This document shows positions 8,156-16,603 of a DNA stretch of 64,000 nt, in pieces. Every line of letters begins with the position of its first letter. The stretch's first letter is position 1. Below the pieces are notes generated by a model. It saw only the letters and a list, made by a program, of their open reading frames with translations. It ran no database searches and was not told the origin of the DNA. The position numbers were made by a program, and so were the translations under genes. The DNA is from Comamonadaceae bacterium (GTDB lineage: Bacteria; Pseudomonadota; Gammaproteobacteria; Burkholderiales; Burkholderiaceae_C). The DNA lies in the NCBI GenBank assembly GCA_027486755.1, contig JAIXOM010000013.1, positions 35,358 through 99,357 of the forward strand. The letters are read 5' to 3'.

Positions 8156-9349
8156 ATGTCTGCAGATACTGAATCGCTGTCTCTGGCCCGCCGCGCTTTG
8201 ACCCACCTGCGCGATGGCACGACCGACCTGGCCGACGGCACCATGGAGCAGCCGGTCGCAGCCTATGCCGACCCCGACCGCTACCGCCGCGAGGTCGATC
8301 AAATTTTTCGGCACCTGCCCCTGGCCCTGGCTCTGAGCATTGAGCTGCCAGGGCCCAATACCTGGCGCGCGATGACCATCTTGGATGTGCCGGTGCTGAT
8401 TACCCGTGACGAAGAAGGCGTGGCCCGGGCTTTCATCAATGTCTGCACCCACCGCGGCGCCACCCTCTGCCAAGAAGGCAGCGGCAGTTCAAGGCGCCTG
8501 GTCTGCCCTTACCACGCCTGGCAGTTCGACTACGGCGGCAAGCTGCGCGCCATGTATGGCGCATCGAGCTTCGGCGAAGTTGACGCCGCCAAACACGGGC
8601 TGACCGCACTGCCCTGCGCCGAGCGCTGCGGCCTGATCTGGGTGTGCCTGAGCCCCGGCGAGGCCTTCGACATCGACGCCTGGCTCGGCGACTTTGCCGC
8701 CAAGCTCAATGACCTGCGACTGGACCAATGGCATCTGTATGAGCAGCGCGAGCTGCCCGGCCCGGGCTGGAAGGTGGCCTGGGACGGCTACCTCGAGTCC
8801 TACCACCATGCCTCGGTACACCCGCAGACGGTGGGCAAGTTCACCATCGGCAACCTGACCCTGCACGACACCTACGGGCCGCATCAGCGCATTGTGTTTG
8901 GCCGTCGCACCTTGGAAGAGCTCAAGGACAAGCCCGAGGCCCAATGGGATGCCGAAACCCATATTCGCCGCATCCACCTGGGCTTTCCGAACCTGGCCAT
9001 CTCGGGTGTGCTCGGCGACCACTGCCTGGTCAGCCAGGTCTTCCCTGGTCCAACGCCCGAATCGACCATCACCCGCCAAAACGTGTTGTCCGCGCGCAAG
9101 CCGGAAACCGAAGAAGAGAAACAGGCGACTGCAGCCTTTAGCGATATCGTTGAGCGGGCGGTACGCGACGAAGACTACGCCATAGGCTACGGCATACAGC
9201 GCGGCCTGAAATCGGGCGCGCTGCAGCATTTCACCTATGGGCGCAACGAACCGGGCGTGCAGCATTTCCACCGCATGGTGGCCGCACACATGGCACGCGA
9301 CCCAGACAAGCTGGTACCGCGGCCGACCGCCACCACGCCAAGCCGCTGA
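8156..9349 (+). CDS. Rieske non-heme iron oxygenase, large subunit
   Basis: This 397-residue protein carries a Rieske 2Fe-2S domain with ligands Cys97, His99, Cys117 and His120 (CTHRGA then CPYHAWQF). The catalytic domain has the mononuclear iron pattern Asp210, His217 and His222 in WDGYLESYHHASVH. Such enzymes hydroxylate or demethylate aromatic and other ring compounds using electrons from a reductase. No reductase or Rieske ferredoxin is adjacent. The gene sits between a SnoaL-like gene and a MarR gene whose ATG overlaps its stop codon. A second, related Rieske protein is encoded at 60031-61254. Confidence 0.93.
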   Translation: MSADTESLSLARRALTHLRDGTTDLADGTMEQPVAAYADPDRYRREVDQIFRHLPLALALSIELPGPNTWRAMTILDVPVLITRDEEGVARAFINVCTHRGATLCQEGSGSSRRLVCPYHAWQFDYGGKLRAMYGASSFGEVDAAKHGLTALPCAERCGLIWVCLSPGEAFDIDAWLGDFAAKLNDLRLDQWHLYEQRELPGPGWKVAWDGYLESYHHASVHPQTVGKFTIGNLTLHDTYGPHQRIVFGRRTLEELKDKPEAQWDAETHIRRIHLGFPNLAISGVLGDHCLVSQVFPGPTPESTITRQNVLSARKPETEEEKQATAAFSDIVERAVRDEDYAIGYGIQRGLKSGALQHFTYGRNEPGVQHFHRMVAAHMARDPDKLVPRPTATTPSR

Positions 9350-9837
9350 TGCCAGCGTCTGCGCCACCGAAGGCGGCCGCGCCGCTGCTCGAGCAGCGCT
9401 TTAGCTTCCTGTTTCACCGGATGGCAGCGCGCGTCGCCTCGATCGGCAACCAGCATTTCAAAAAGCACAAGCTCAACCACTATTCGGCGCGCATCTTGGT
9501 CTTGCTGCTTGAGCACCGCGAGCTGCGCAACGGCGAGCTGGTCGAACTGATGCTGCTGCCACAGTCCACCATTTCCACGCAGCTCTTGGCGCTCAACAAG
9601 CGCCGCCTGATCTCGCGGCGTCGATCGCGCCAGGACAAGCGCTCGGTCATCGTCTCGCTCACCCCAGCGGGACTGGTGGTGGCGCAAGACTGCGACATGC
9701 TCAGCGCGCGTGTCCAAGACGAGTTGGCCCAGCTGTTTGACGCCGGCAGCCTGCCTGAGATTTACGCACTTCTGCAGCGCATGGAGCAACGCTTGGCAGA
9801 GATGGAGCACGACAGCCTGCACCCGTTCAGCGACTGA
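9349..9837 (+). CDS. MarR-family transcriptional regulator
   Basis: This 162-residue protein has the MarR winged helix: a recognition region PQSTISTQLLALNKRRLISR and a wing RSRQDKRSVIVSLTPAG. The start overlaps the stop of the Rieske gene by one base (TGATG), so the two are translationally coupled. MarR proteins of aromatic-degradation clusters usually repress their own operon until a substrate or CoA-thioester binds. The likely target is therefore the promoter at 7348, although no operator palindrome was identified there. Confidence 0.88.
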   Translation: MPASAPPKAAAPLLEQRFSFLFHRMAARVASIGNQHFKKHKLNHYSARILVLLLEHRELRNGELVELMLLPQSTISTQLLALNKRRLISRRRSRQDKRSVIVSLTPAGLVVAQDCDMLSARVQDELAQLFDAGSLPEIYALLQRMEQRLAEMEHDSLHPFSD

Positions 9838-9908
9838 GAAGCTGCAGATAGGCCCGCCAGACACACGGCCAATCGGCTTGCGATAGCATCGCCTTGCTTG
9901 GCCTCACG

Positions 9909-11141
9909 ATGTCACCTCAGTCACCGAATCTGCCCAATGGGCGCTGGCCCGCGGGGGCTGCGCCCACCCGCCAAGCTGCGCTCAAGCGGCTGGCCGCTGT
10001 CCGCCCCGGCGACTACGCCCGCAGTCGCAACCACGTCGAAGGGGCCGTCACGGGCCTGTCACCCTACCTGAGCCACGGCCTGCTGACCCTGCCCGAAGTG
10101 CTGACCGGCATTCTGGAGCGCGGGCCTCTGACGGTGGGCCACAAGCTGGTTTATGAGTTGGGCTGGCGCGAATTCTTTCGCCATGTGTGGGCGCATGAAG
10201 GCGACGGCATCCTTGAGTCCCTGCATGAAGGCCCGCTGCCCGAGGCGGCCTATGCCCGCGAACTGCCCGAGGACATCCGCTGCGCATCCACCGGTGTGCC
10301 GGTGATCGACCAGGCGGTGCACACCCTCTACGCCACCGGCACGCTGCACAACCATGCCCGCATGTGGCTGGCCAGCTATGTGGTGCACCTGCGCCGGGTG
10401 CACTGGCGCGCCGGAGCCGACTGGCTGGTGGCCCACCTGCTCGACGGGGATCTGGCCAGCAACCACCTGAGTTGGCAGTGGGTCGCTGGCACCGGCAGCC
10501 ACAAGCCCTATCTGTTCAATGCCGAGAACGTGGCCAGGTACGCGCCCGCCCCCTGGCACAGTGCTGGCACGGTGGTCGATCAGTCTTATGAAGACCTGGA
10601 CCGCATCGCCCGCGGCGCGCCGCTGCCCACGGCAGCCACAAGCTTCGCAGCCTCGGCCCCGAGCGCCAGCACAGAGCCGCCCCTGCTGAGCGCGCCACCG
10701 CCAGAGCTTGGCATCAAGGCCCCAGAGCCGGCAGCCATCGCAGCACTGGCCGGCCGTGAGGTCTGGCTGCTACACCCCTGGGCTCTGCGGGCGCCGCCCG
10801 CTGACTTACCTTCAGACGCGCTTGTACTGGGTGTCTACCTGAGCGACGACCACGCCAGCCGTCCCTGGCCCAAGGCGCGCTGGCGCTGGGTTGATGCGGC
10901 CATGGCGCAGTTCACCGCGCAGCGTTACCTGCTCGATAAAACCAGCTTAAGCGCAGCACTTGCCGGTGCGGCGCGGGTACGCACGGTGGCCGACCCACAC
11001 ATCATGCCCTGGCTGCCCGACGGTGTTCAAGCGGAGCCAGCGCCTATGCTCTTTCCGCAGGTAGACAGGCGCTGCACCAGCTTCTCGCAGTGGTGGAGCC
11101 GCGCCACCAAACACCTCACAATGGCCGAGGAATTGCTATGA
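9909..11141 (+). CDS. Photolyase/cryptochrome-like FAD-binding protein with apparent permuted domains
   Basis: This protein has 410 residues from the ATG at 9909; a TTG at 9894 is an alternative start. The first about 230 residues match the helical FAD-binding half of DNA photolyases: GLSPYLSHG, ELGWREFFRHVW, LHNHARMWLASY, LLDGDLASNHLSWQWVAGTG. Usually an alpha/beta antenna domain precedes this half. Here it is absent from the N-terminus, and after an Ala/Pro-rich linker (about 220-265) the C-terminal 130 residues look alpha/beta-like (REVWLLHPWALR, ALVLGVYLSDDH). That suggests a permuted order. The stop overlaps the next start (ATGA). Light-dependent repair or signalling is possible but unproven. 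Confidence 0.75.
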   Translation: MSPQSPNLPNGRWPAGAAPTRQAALKRLAAVRPGDYARSRNHVEGAVTGLSPYLSHGLLTLPEVLTGILERGPLTVGHKLVYELGWREFFRHVWAHEGDGILESLHEGPLPEAAYARELPEDIRCASTGVPVIDQAVHTLYATGTLHNHARMWLASYVVHLRRVHWRAGADWLVAHLLDGDLASNHLSWQWVAGTGSHKPYLFNAENVARYAPAPWHSAGTVVDQSYEDLDRIARGAPLPTAATSFAASAPSASTEPPLLSAPPPELGIKAPEPAAIAALAGREVWLLHPWALRAPPADLPSDALVLGVYLSDDHASRPWPKARWRWVDAAMAQFTAQRYLLDKTSLSAALAGAARVRTVADPHIMPWLPDGVQAEPAPMLFPQVDRRCTSFSQWWSRATKHLTMAEELL

Positions 11142-12073
11142 ATCAGCCCCAGCACACCGAAACCCTGACCGTGCTTTACGACGGTGGCTGCCCCTTGTGC
11201 CGCCGCGAGATCGCGCACGTCAAGGGGCTGGCCGAAGCACGGGCCGACACGGGCCTGTGCTTCGTCGACATCAGCAGCCACAGCGCCTGCGATCCACGTT
11301 ATGAGGCAGACCGCCAGCGCCTGTTGGCGCGTTTTCATGTGGAGCGCGCCGACGGCTCGCGCCTGGATGGTGCAGCGGCCTTCGTGGCCATGTGGCAGCG
11401 CCTGCCGGGCTGGCGCATTCTCGCCGGGCTGACGCGCCTGCCCGCGGGCCTGCGCCTGCTGGAGCTGAGCTACCGCGGCTTCCTGCGCCTGCGCCCTGCG
11501 CTGCAAACCGTAGCCCGGCGCTGGGAGAGAGCCCCTCTTTGCGGGGCTGCCTTGTCCAAGCACCTGGAGCGCGAGCTGCGCTCCGACCACGCCGGCGAAA
11601 CCGGCGCCGTCTACATCTACCGCGCCATCGCCACCCTCGCCCGCTGGCGCGGCGACGCTGAGCTGCTCGATTTTGCGCAGCGACACGGCCAGGCCGAAGC
11701 CGAGCATTTGCGGCTCATCGAAGCCTGGCTACCCAGTACAAAACGCAGCCGTCTGCTCGGTCCCTGGCGCCTGGCCGGCTGGCTGACCGGCGCCCTGCCG
11801 GCCCTGCTCGGGCGGCGCGCGGTCTACGCGACGATTGCCGCGGTAGAAACCTTTGTCGACCAGCACTACCAGGCGCAGATCGATCATCTGCAGACCCACG
11901 GCGGCCCCGAAGGACTGCTGCCCTTGCTGCTGCAATGCCAGGCCGACGAAGTCCACCACCGCGACGAGGCTGCGCTGCTGGCAGGCAGCCCGGTGGCTTG
12001 GCCGCTGCGCGCCTGGTGCAAGGTGGTGGGTACAGGCTCGGCCGCGGCGGTGGTACTGGCGCGGCGAATCTAA
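11138..12073 (+). CDS. Fusion of DCC thiol-oxidoreductase domain and Coq7 diiron hydroxylase
   Basis: This 311-residue protein joins two families. Residues 8-125 form a DCC (DUF393) domain with Cys18 and Cys21 in YDGGCPLCRRE. Residues 140-311 match Coq7, the demethoxyubiquinone hydroxylase. The six diiron ligands are recognisable: Glu154 (DHAGETGA), Glu187 and His190 (AEAEHL), Glu237 (AAVETFV), Glu271 and His274 (DEVHHRDEA). Coq7 performs a late hydroxylation in ubiquinone synthesis. The DCC part may transfer thiol or sulfide redox equivalents, but its partner is unknown. The start overlaps the photolyase-like gene by four bases, implying co-expression. Confidence 0.88.
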   Translation: MNQPQHTETLTVLYDGGCPLCRREIAHVKGLAEARADTGLCFVDISSHSACDPRYEADRQRLLARFHVERADGSRLDGAAAFVAMWQRLPGWRILAGLTRLPAGLRLLELSYRGFLRLRPALQTVARRWERAPLCGAALSKHLERELRSDHAGETGAVYIYRAIATLARWRGDAELLDFAQRHGQAEAEHLRLIEAWLPSTKRSRLLGPWRLAGWLTGALPALLGRRAVYATIAAVETFVDQHYQAQIDHLQTHGGPEGLLPLLLQCQADEVHHRDEAALLAGSPVAWPLRAWCKVVGTGSAAAVVLARRI

Positions 12074-12082
12074 GATGCAGCC

Positions 12083-13408
12083 ATGACCCGCCCCAACATC
12101 ATCTACATCGTCGCCGACGACCTGGGCTTTGCCGATCTGGGCTGTTACGGCGGCCGTGCCTCCATCCATGGCCCGGTCTCGCCCCGGCTTGATGCTTTGG
12201 CCGCCGGCGGACTGCGCATGACCCAGGGCTACTCCAATGCCCCGGTCTGCTCGCCCACCCGTTTTGCGCTCATGACCATGCGCTACCAATACCGGGTGCG
12301 CGGGGGTATGGAAGAGCCCATCAGCAGCAAGAGCAAGGGCAGCACCACCCTGGGTCTGCCGCCGTCCATCCCCACCCTGCCCTCGCTGCTGCGCGAGGCG
12401 GGCTATGACACCGCCCTGGTGGGCAAGTGGCACTTGGGCTATCCGCCGGCTTTCGGCCCGCTGCGCTCGGGCTATGACAGCTTCTACGGCATCATGGCCG
12501 GCGGGGTTGACTACTTCAGCCACTGCTCGGGCAAGGGCGATCACGATCTGTACATCGGCGAGCAAGCGCACCATGAAATCGGCTATCTCACCGACCTGCT
12601 GTCGCACAGAGCCGTTGACTACATCCAGAGCAAAACGACCAGCGCCGGAGCGGGAAAGCCTTTTTTCCTGAGCCTGCACTACACCGCGCCGCACTGGCCC
12701 TGGGAGACGCGCGATGACGCTCACCTGGCCAAGCAGGTCAAGGGCAACCTCTTTCACCTGGACGGCGGCAACATTCACACCTACCACCGCATGATCCAGC
12801 ATATGGACGAGGGCATAGGTTGGCTGGTCGATGCCCTGCGCAGCGCCGACTTGCTGGACAACACGCTGATCGTCTTTACCAGCGACAACGGCGGCGAGCG
12901 CTTTTCCGACAACTGGCCGCTGGTCGGTGGCAAGATGGACCTGACCGAGGGCGGCATCCGGGTACCCTGGATCGCGCACTGGCCGGCGGTGATTGCGCCC
13001 GGCAGCGTCAGCGCCCAGCCGTGCATGACCATGGACTGGTCAGCCACCCTGCTGGCGCTCGGCGGTGGCTGCGCACACCCCGACTACCCGATCGACGGCA
13101 TCTCGCTGGAGCCCGTGCTGCGCCAGCCGTCTGAGACCTTTGAACGCCCCCTGTACTGGCGCATGAACCACCGCCATCAGCGCGCCTTTCGCCTGGACGG
13201 CTGGAAGTACCTGAAAGTGGACGAGCACGAATACCTGTTCAAGCTCGATGCCGACGAGCGCGAACGCGCCAACCTGGCCCAGCGCGAGCCCGAGCGGCTG
13301 CAGGCCATGCGCCAGGCCTGGCTCAATTGGGCGCAGACCGTGCCCGCCATTCCCGAAGACGCGGCTGTCAGCGTGGGCTACTCCGGCGCCGATATGCCGC
13401 AGCGCTGA
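12083..13408 (+). CDS. Type I sulfatase (arylsulfatase-like)
   Basis: This 441-residue protein shows the sulfatase signature Cys56 in CSPTR, the cysteine that is converted to formylglycine. Metal-binding acidic residues appear in IVADDLGFADLG and in FTSDNGGE, and histidine and lysine motifs in GKWHLGY. It cleaves sulfate esters using Ca2+. There is no signal peptide, so it should be cytoplasmic. No formylglycine-generating enzyme is in the window; one must exist elsewhere for activity. It starts nine bases after the DCC-Coq7 gene and is followed by a terminator hairpin. Confidence 0.9.
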   Translation: MTRPNIIYIVADDLGFADLGCYGGRASIHGPVSPRLDALAAGGLRMTQGYSNAPVCSPTRFALMTMRYQYRVRGGMEEPISSKSKGSTTLGLPPSIPTLPSLLREAGYDTALVGKWHLGYPPAFGPLRSGYDSFYGIMAGGVDYFSHCSGKGDHDLYIGEQAHHEIGYLTDLLSHRAVDYIQSKTTSAGAGKPFFLSLHYTAPHWPWETRDDAHLAKQVKGNLFHLDGGNIHTYHRMIQHMDEGIGWLVDALRSADLLDNTLIVFTSDNGGERFSDNWPLVGGKMDLTEGGIRVPWIAHWPAVIAPGSVSAQPCMTMDWSATLLALGGGCAHPDYPIDGISLEPVLRQPSETFERPLYWRMNHRHQRAFRLDGWKYLKVDEHEYLFKLDADERERANLAQREPERLQAMRQAWLNWAQTVPAIPEDAAVSVGYSGADMPQR

Positions 13409-13466
13409 AAGGTCGCTGGTAGTTCCCGCATTGCCATCGGCTCGAAATGGCATGCAAAATCAGATG

Positions 13467-13491
13467 AGGCCTGATTGAGTCAGGCTTTCTT
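13467..13491 (+). terminator. Intrinsic terminator after the sulfatase gene
   Basis: GCCTGA at 13469-13474 pairs with TCAGGC at 13480-13485 around a five-base loop. Two further weaker pairs extend the stem, and TTTCTT follows directly. It lies about 60 bases after the sulfatase stop and just before the Bug-protein gene. Confidence 0.7.
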
Positions 13492-13510
13492 CAACCCACT
13501 GGAGTTCACC

Positions 13511-14524
13511 ATGCCCCCTAAGACTGTGCCCACCCCATCCCCATGGCGTCGCCGCAAGCTGCTTGCCCTGGCTGGAAGCAGTGGGCTTTTGGCCCTGAGC
13601 TTTGCAAGCATGGCGCAGACGGCCTACCCCAGCAAGCCGGTGCGGGTGCTTATTCCAGGTGGGGCAGGTTCAGGTCCAGACACCTTGACCCGGCTGCTGA
13701 CCAGCAAATTGGCCGACCTCTGGGGCCAGCCCGTGGTCGCAGAAAACGTGGTGGGTGCAGGCGGCAACATCGGCCATGAACGTGCGGCCAAATCGCCGCC
13801 CGACGGGCACACCCTGCTCATGGGCATGATAGGTCCTATGGCGATCAACCCCGCACTGATGGAACGCCGCCTGGGCTTTGATCCCATCAAGGATCTGCAG
13901 CCGATCTCCATGGTGGTGCGCTATCCCAACCTTTTGGTGGTGCATCCTGGCCTGCCCTTCAAGAGCCTGACTGACCTCATCAACCATGCCAAAGCCAATC
14001 CTGGCAAGCTACGCTACGGCACGCCTGGAAGCGGCACCACGCCCCATTTGTCTGCGGTGATGCTGTCCCAAATGGCTGGCATCCAGATGCTGGAAGTGCC
14101 CTACAAATCGAGCGCGCAGATGACCACCGACCTGCTTGCCGGCCACATCGACCTGATGTTTCTCAATCCGGGCGCGGTCTTGCAGCATGTCAAGGCCGGC
14201 ACCTTGCGGGCCCTGGCGATCACCAGCGAAAAGCGTCAGTCCTATGCTGCGGACATCCCCACCATGGCCGAATCGCGCCTGCCCGGCTATGAGCTGTCCT
14301 CCTGGTTCGGATTGTTCGCGCCTGCTGGCACGCCTGCAGCCCTTATCTCACGGGTCAATGCCGACCTGATCAAGGTGATGAACATGCCCGATGTACAGCA
14401 GCAGTTGGCCTCTCGGGGAGATGAGGTCTTCTATAACTCGCCGGAGCAGGCCTCAGCTTTCCTGCGCGCCGAGATCGCCAAATGGGACCGCGTCATCAAG
14501 ACGGCACGCATCAAGGCCGACTGA
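13511..14524 (+). CDS. Bug-family (tripartite tricarboxylate) substrate-binding protein
   Basis: This 337-residue periplasmic binding protein has a signal region beginning WRRRKLLALAG and ending SMAQTA, possibly Tat-dependent. The mature start YPSKPVRVLIPGGAGSGPD is diagnostic of Bug proteins, as are the motifs ENVVGAGGNIG, PPDGHTLLMG and VPYKSS. These proteins bind small carboxylates. A TTG lies at 13475, but the ATG at 13511 follows a GGAG site and gives a normal signal peptide. No TctA/TctB membrane genes are nearby. It is convergent with the GntR gene, from which only six bases separate it. Confidence 0.9.
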   Translation: MPPKTVPTPSPWRRRKLLALAGSSGLLALSFASMAQTAYPSKPVRVLIPGGAGSGPDTLTRLLTSKLADLWGQPVVAENVVGAGGNIGHERAAKSPPDGHTLLMGMIGPMAINPALMERRLGFDPIKDLQPISMVVRYPNLLVVHPGLPFKSLTDLINHAKANPGKLRYGTPGSGTTPHLSAVMLSQMAGIQMLEVPYKSSAQMTTDLLAGHIDLMFLNPGAVLQHVKAGTLRALAITSEKRQSYAADIPTMAESRLPGYELSSWFGLFAPAGTPAALISRVNADLIKVMNMPDVQQQLASRGDEVFYNSPEQASAFLRAEIAKWDRVIKTARIKAD

Positions 14525-14530
14525 GGCGGC

Positions 14531-15244
14531 TTAGTCTGCCAGTTCGGACAGGTGGCCGATGAGCCTGCGCCTGGCCCCTCGTATGTGAGCCCTGAGTAGC
14601 TTTCGGGCGCTGGTCCAGTTCTCCTCTCGAAGCGCCTGCGTCATGGCCAGATGCTCGTTAAGGGCCTCCTGGCCGCGCACCGTTCGGTAGCCATCGACCC
14701 GTATTTTGAGGATCAAGCGATCGAACACCGCTTCGAGCATGCGCATGAGAACCCGGTTGTTGGCTGCCGCAGCCAAACTCAGATGCCAGTCGCGGTCTAC
14801 GACCATGCGTTCCCGGGTCCTGTCGTCGCGCAGCAATTGCCGATACCGGGTGTTCAGACCATCGAGTCGGCGCAAGTCGGCCACCGACAAGCCGCGCGCT
14901 ATCGCGCGCTCAAGGGCGAATAACTCCAAGGCTTCACGCAGTTCATACAACTCGCGGGCCTCGTCTTCGTCGATCTCAGCCACAAAAAAGCCCCGCCGGG
15001 CGATGCGAGTGACAAAGCCCTCCTGGTACAAGCGCTCCAAGGATTCCCGCACCGGGGTGCGCGAGACGGAAAGGCGCTCGGCCAACTCCTGATGGATGAG
15101 TTTGACGCCGGGACGCAACTGTCCGGACAGGATCTGCGCCTTGAGGGCTTCGTAGACCTGCGCGTTAACCGAGACAGGGCCTCGGTCGACGGCCTGAGCC
15201 GATGCGACCGCCTTTGAAACCGGACTGGAAGCCCTGCGGGCCAC
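14531..15244 (-). CDS. GntR-family (FCD) transcriptional regulator
   Basis: This 237-residue regulator has an N-terminal winged helix (VYEALKAQILSGQLRPG then LAERLSVSRTPVRESLERL). The C-terminal FCD ligand-binding domain, rich in Arg and His, is usual for acid-sensing members. The start is a GTG at 15244 with AAAGG about ten bases upstream; no ATG suits. It follows the CoA-transferase gene by 12 bases on the same strand, so the two probably form one operon. It likely controls the divergent promoter region at 16472-16603. Confidence 0.9.
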   Translation of the reverse strand: MARRASSPVSKAVASAQAVDRGPVSVNAQVYEALKAQILSGQLRPGVKLIHQELAERLSVSRTPVRESLERLYQEGFVTRIARRGFFVAEIDEDEARELYELREALELFALERAIARGLSVADLRRLDGLNTRYRQLLRDDRTRERMVVDRDWHLSLAAAANNRVLMRMLEAVFDRLILKIRVDGYRTVRGQEALNEHLAMTQALREENWTSARKLLRAHIRGARRRLIGHLSELAD

Positions 15245-15256
15245 GGAAGGCTGCCT

Positions 15257-16471
15257 TTACGACCGACCCGGAGATGCCGTCGGGACACGCAAAGTCCCCT
15301 CGGCCACCAGGGCAGTAATTTCAGATTCCTCAAAGCCCAGCTCACGCAAGACCTCGGGGCCGTGCTCGCCCAGATTCGGTGCAGGTCGCGGTGCATCGGG
15401 GGTGCTGACCGACCAGGTCATGGGCAGGCGCATGGAACGCAATCGGCCTTCACTGGGATGGTCGATTTCCGTGAAGAAGCCGGACTGATGCAAATGCGCG
15501 TCCTCCAGCAAGGACTCCAGCGTATGCAGCGGTCCCGCAGGAATGTCTTGCTGCCGCAGGCAATCTATCCACTCCTGCGTATTTCGGGTTTGCAAGACCT
15601 GCGCCACCCAGGCGTAGAGTTCGTCGATATGGGCGTTGCGGCTACGCATAGTGGCAAAGCGCGGATCTGCCGCCATGTCGGGCCGATCGACAAGGGCAAA
15701 GAAGCGCTGCCAGTGTCGGTCTTGATAAATCAGCACGCACAACCAGCCATCAGAAGTCGCATAAGGGCGGCGGGCTGCAGAGAGCACCCGGTCATAACCG
15801 GCAGGCCCGAGGGGCGGTTGGTGGGTGCGACCGTAGGTATGGTCAGACAGTACCATGTGAGCTACCGACTCGAACATCGGGACCTCCACATATTGACCCT
15901 GGCCAGTGCGCTCGCGGTACAAAAGAGACGACGTGACGGCGACCACCGCATTGAGCCCGGCCACCCTGTCGGCCACCGGCGTGGGCACATAGCGTGGCGG
16001 ACCTTCCCCGCGTTGAAACAGGCCTGCAATGCCGCCCTGCCCTTGGATGAGATCATCGTAGGCCGCCTGTCCCGCATAGGGCCCACCGCTGCCATAGCCG
16101 GTCAGGGCGCAATAGATCAAGCTCGGCTTGAGCAGCCGCAAGTGCGCATCCGACAGCCCCAACCTTGCCGCCGCCTGCGGCCGGATGTTGTGGATGAAGA
16201 CGTCACACCAAGCGACCATGCGCTCGACCACCCGGATCCCAGAGGCACGCTTGAGATCCAGAGCCACGCTGCGCTTGCCGCGATTCATGTTGAGGAAATT
16301 CGAACCCATGCTGGGCGTTCGCCCAGGACCTATGCCGCGCGTGGTGTCTCCACCTTGCGCCTCGATCTTGATCACCTCGGCGCCCATTTCAGCGAGCATC
16401 TGGGTGGCCGATGGCCCCATCAGCACGGAGGTCAGGTCAAGAATACGGATACCGTCAAGTGCGCCGGGCAT
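15257..16471 (-). CDS. Class III (CaiB/BaiF) CoA-transferase
   Basis: This 404-residue protein has the CaiB fold: DLTSVLMGPSATQMLAEMGA at the N-terminus, KIEAQGGDTTRG, NRGKRSVALDL and IHNIRP. The catalytic aspartate is Asp168 in PTPVADRVAG, which forms the acyl-CoA-linked anhydride intermediate. It moves CoA between carboxylic acids, for example from succinyl-CoA to a dicarboxylate. It is divergent from a CitE-type lyase at 16604. Together they could activate and cleave a branched hydroxy acid such as citramalate, but the substrate is inferred from pairing only. Confidence 0.92.
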   Translation of the reverse strand: MPGALDGIRILDLTSVLMGPSATQMLAEMGAEVIKIEAQGGDTTRGIGPGRTPSMGSNFLNMNRGKRSVALDLKRASGIRVVERMVAWCDVFIHNIRPQAAARLGLSDAHLRLLKPSLIYCALTGYGSGGPYAGQAAYDDLIQGQGGIAGLFQRGEGPPRYVPTPVADRVAGLNAVVAVTSSLLYRERTGQGQYVEVPMFESVAHMVLSDHTYGRTHQPPLGPAGYDRVLSAARRPYATSDGWLCVLIYQDRHWQRFFALVDRPDMAADPRFATMRSRNAHIDELYAWVAQVLQTRNTQEWIDCLRQQDIPAGPLHTLESLLEDAHLHQSGFFTEIDHPSEGRLRSMRLPMTWSVSTPDAPRPAPNLGEHGPEVLRELGFEESEITALVAEGTLRVPTASPGRS

Positions 16472-16501
16472 GAAATACTCGCCTAAATGGCCACGGCGCC
16501 T

Positions 16502-16555
16502 TTGACAAAGAGCCGGGCTTGGTCATAATTTGCATGCAGAATAACATGCTGAAAT
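16502..16555 (+). promoter_or_regulatory. Promoter and candidate GntR operator upstream of the CitE gene
   Basis: TTGACA at 16502-16507 and CATAAT at 16524-16529 are 16 bases apart. Directly downstream GCATG and CATGC form an inverted repeat with an eight-base spacer (about 16532-16553), overlapping the expected transcription start. This would suit a dimeric repressor such as the nearby GntR protein. Confidence 0.5.
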
Positions 16556-16603
16556 CGCCATCGCAATCGATGCGCAGGGCCAGCAAACGACAGAGGGAGA
16601 CCC

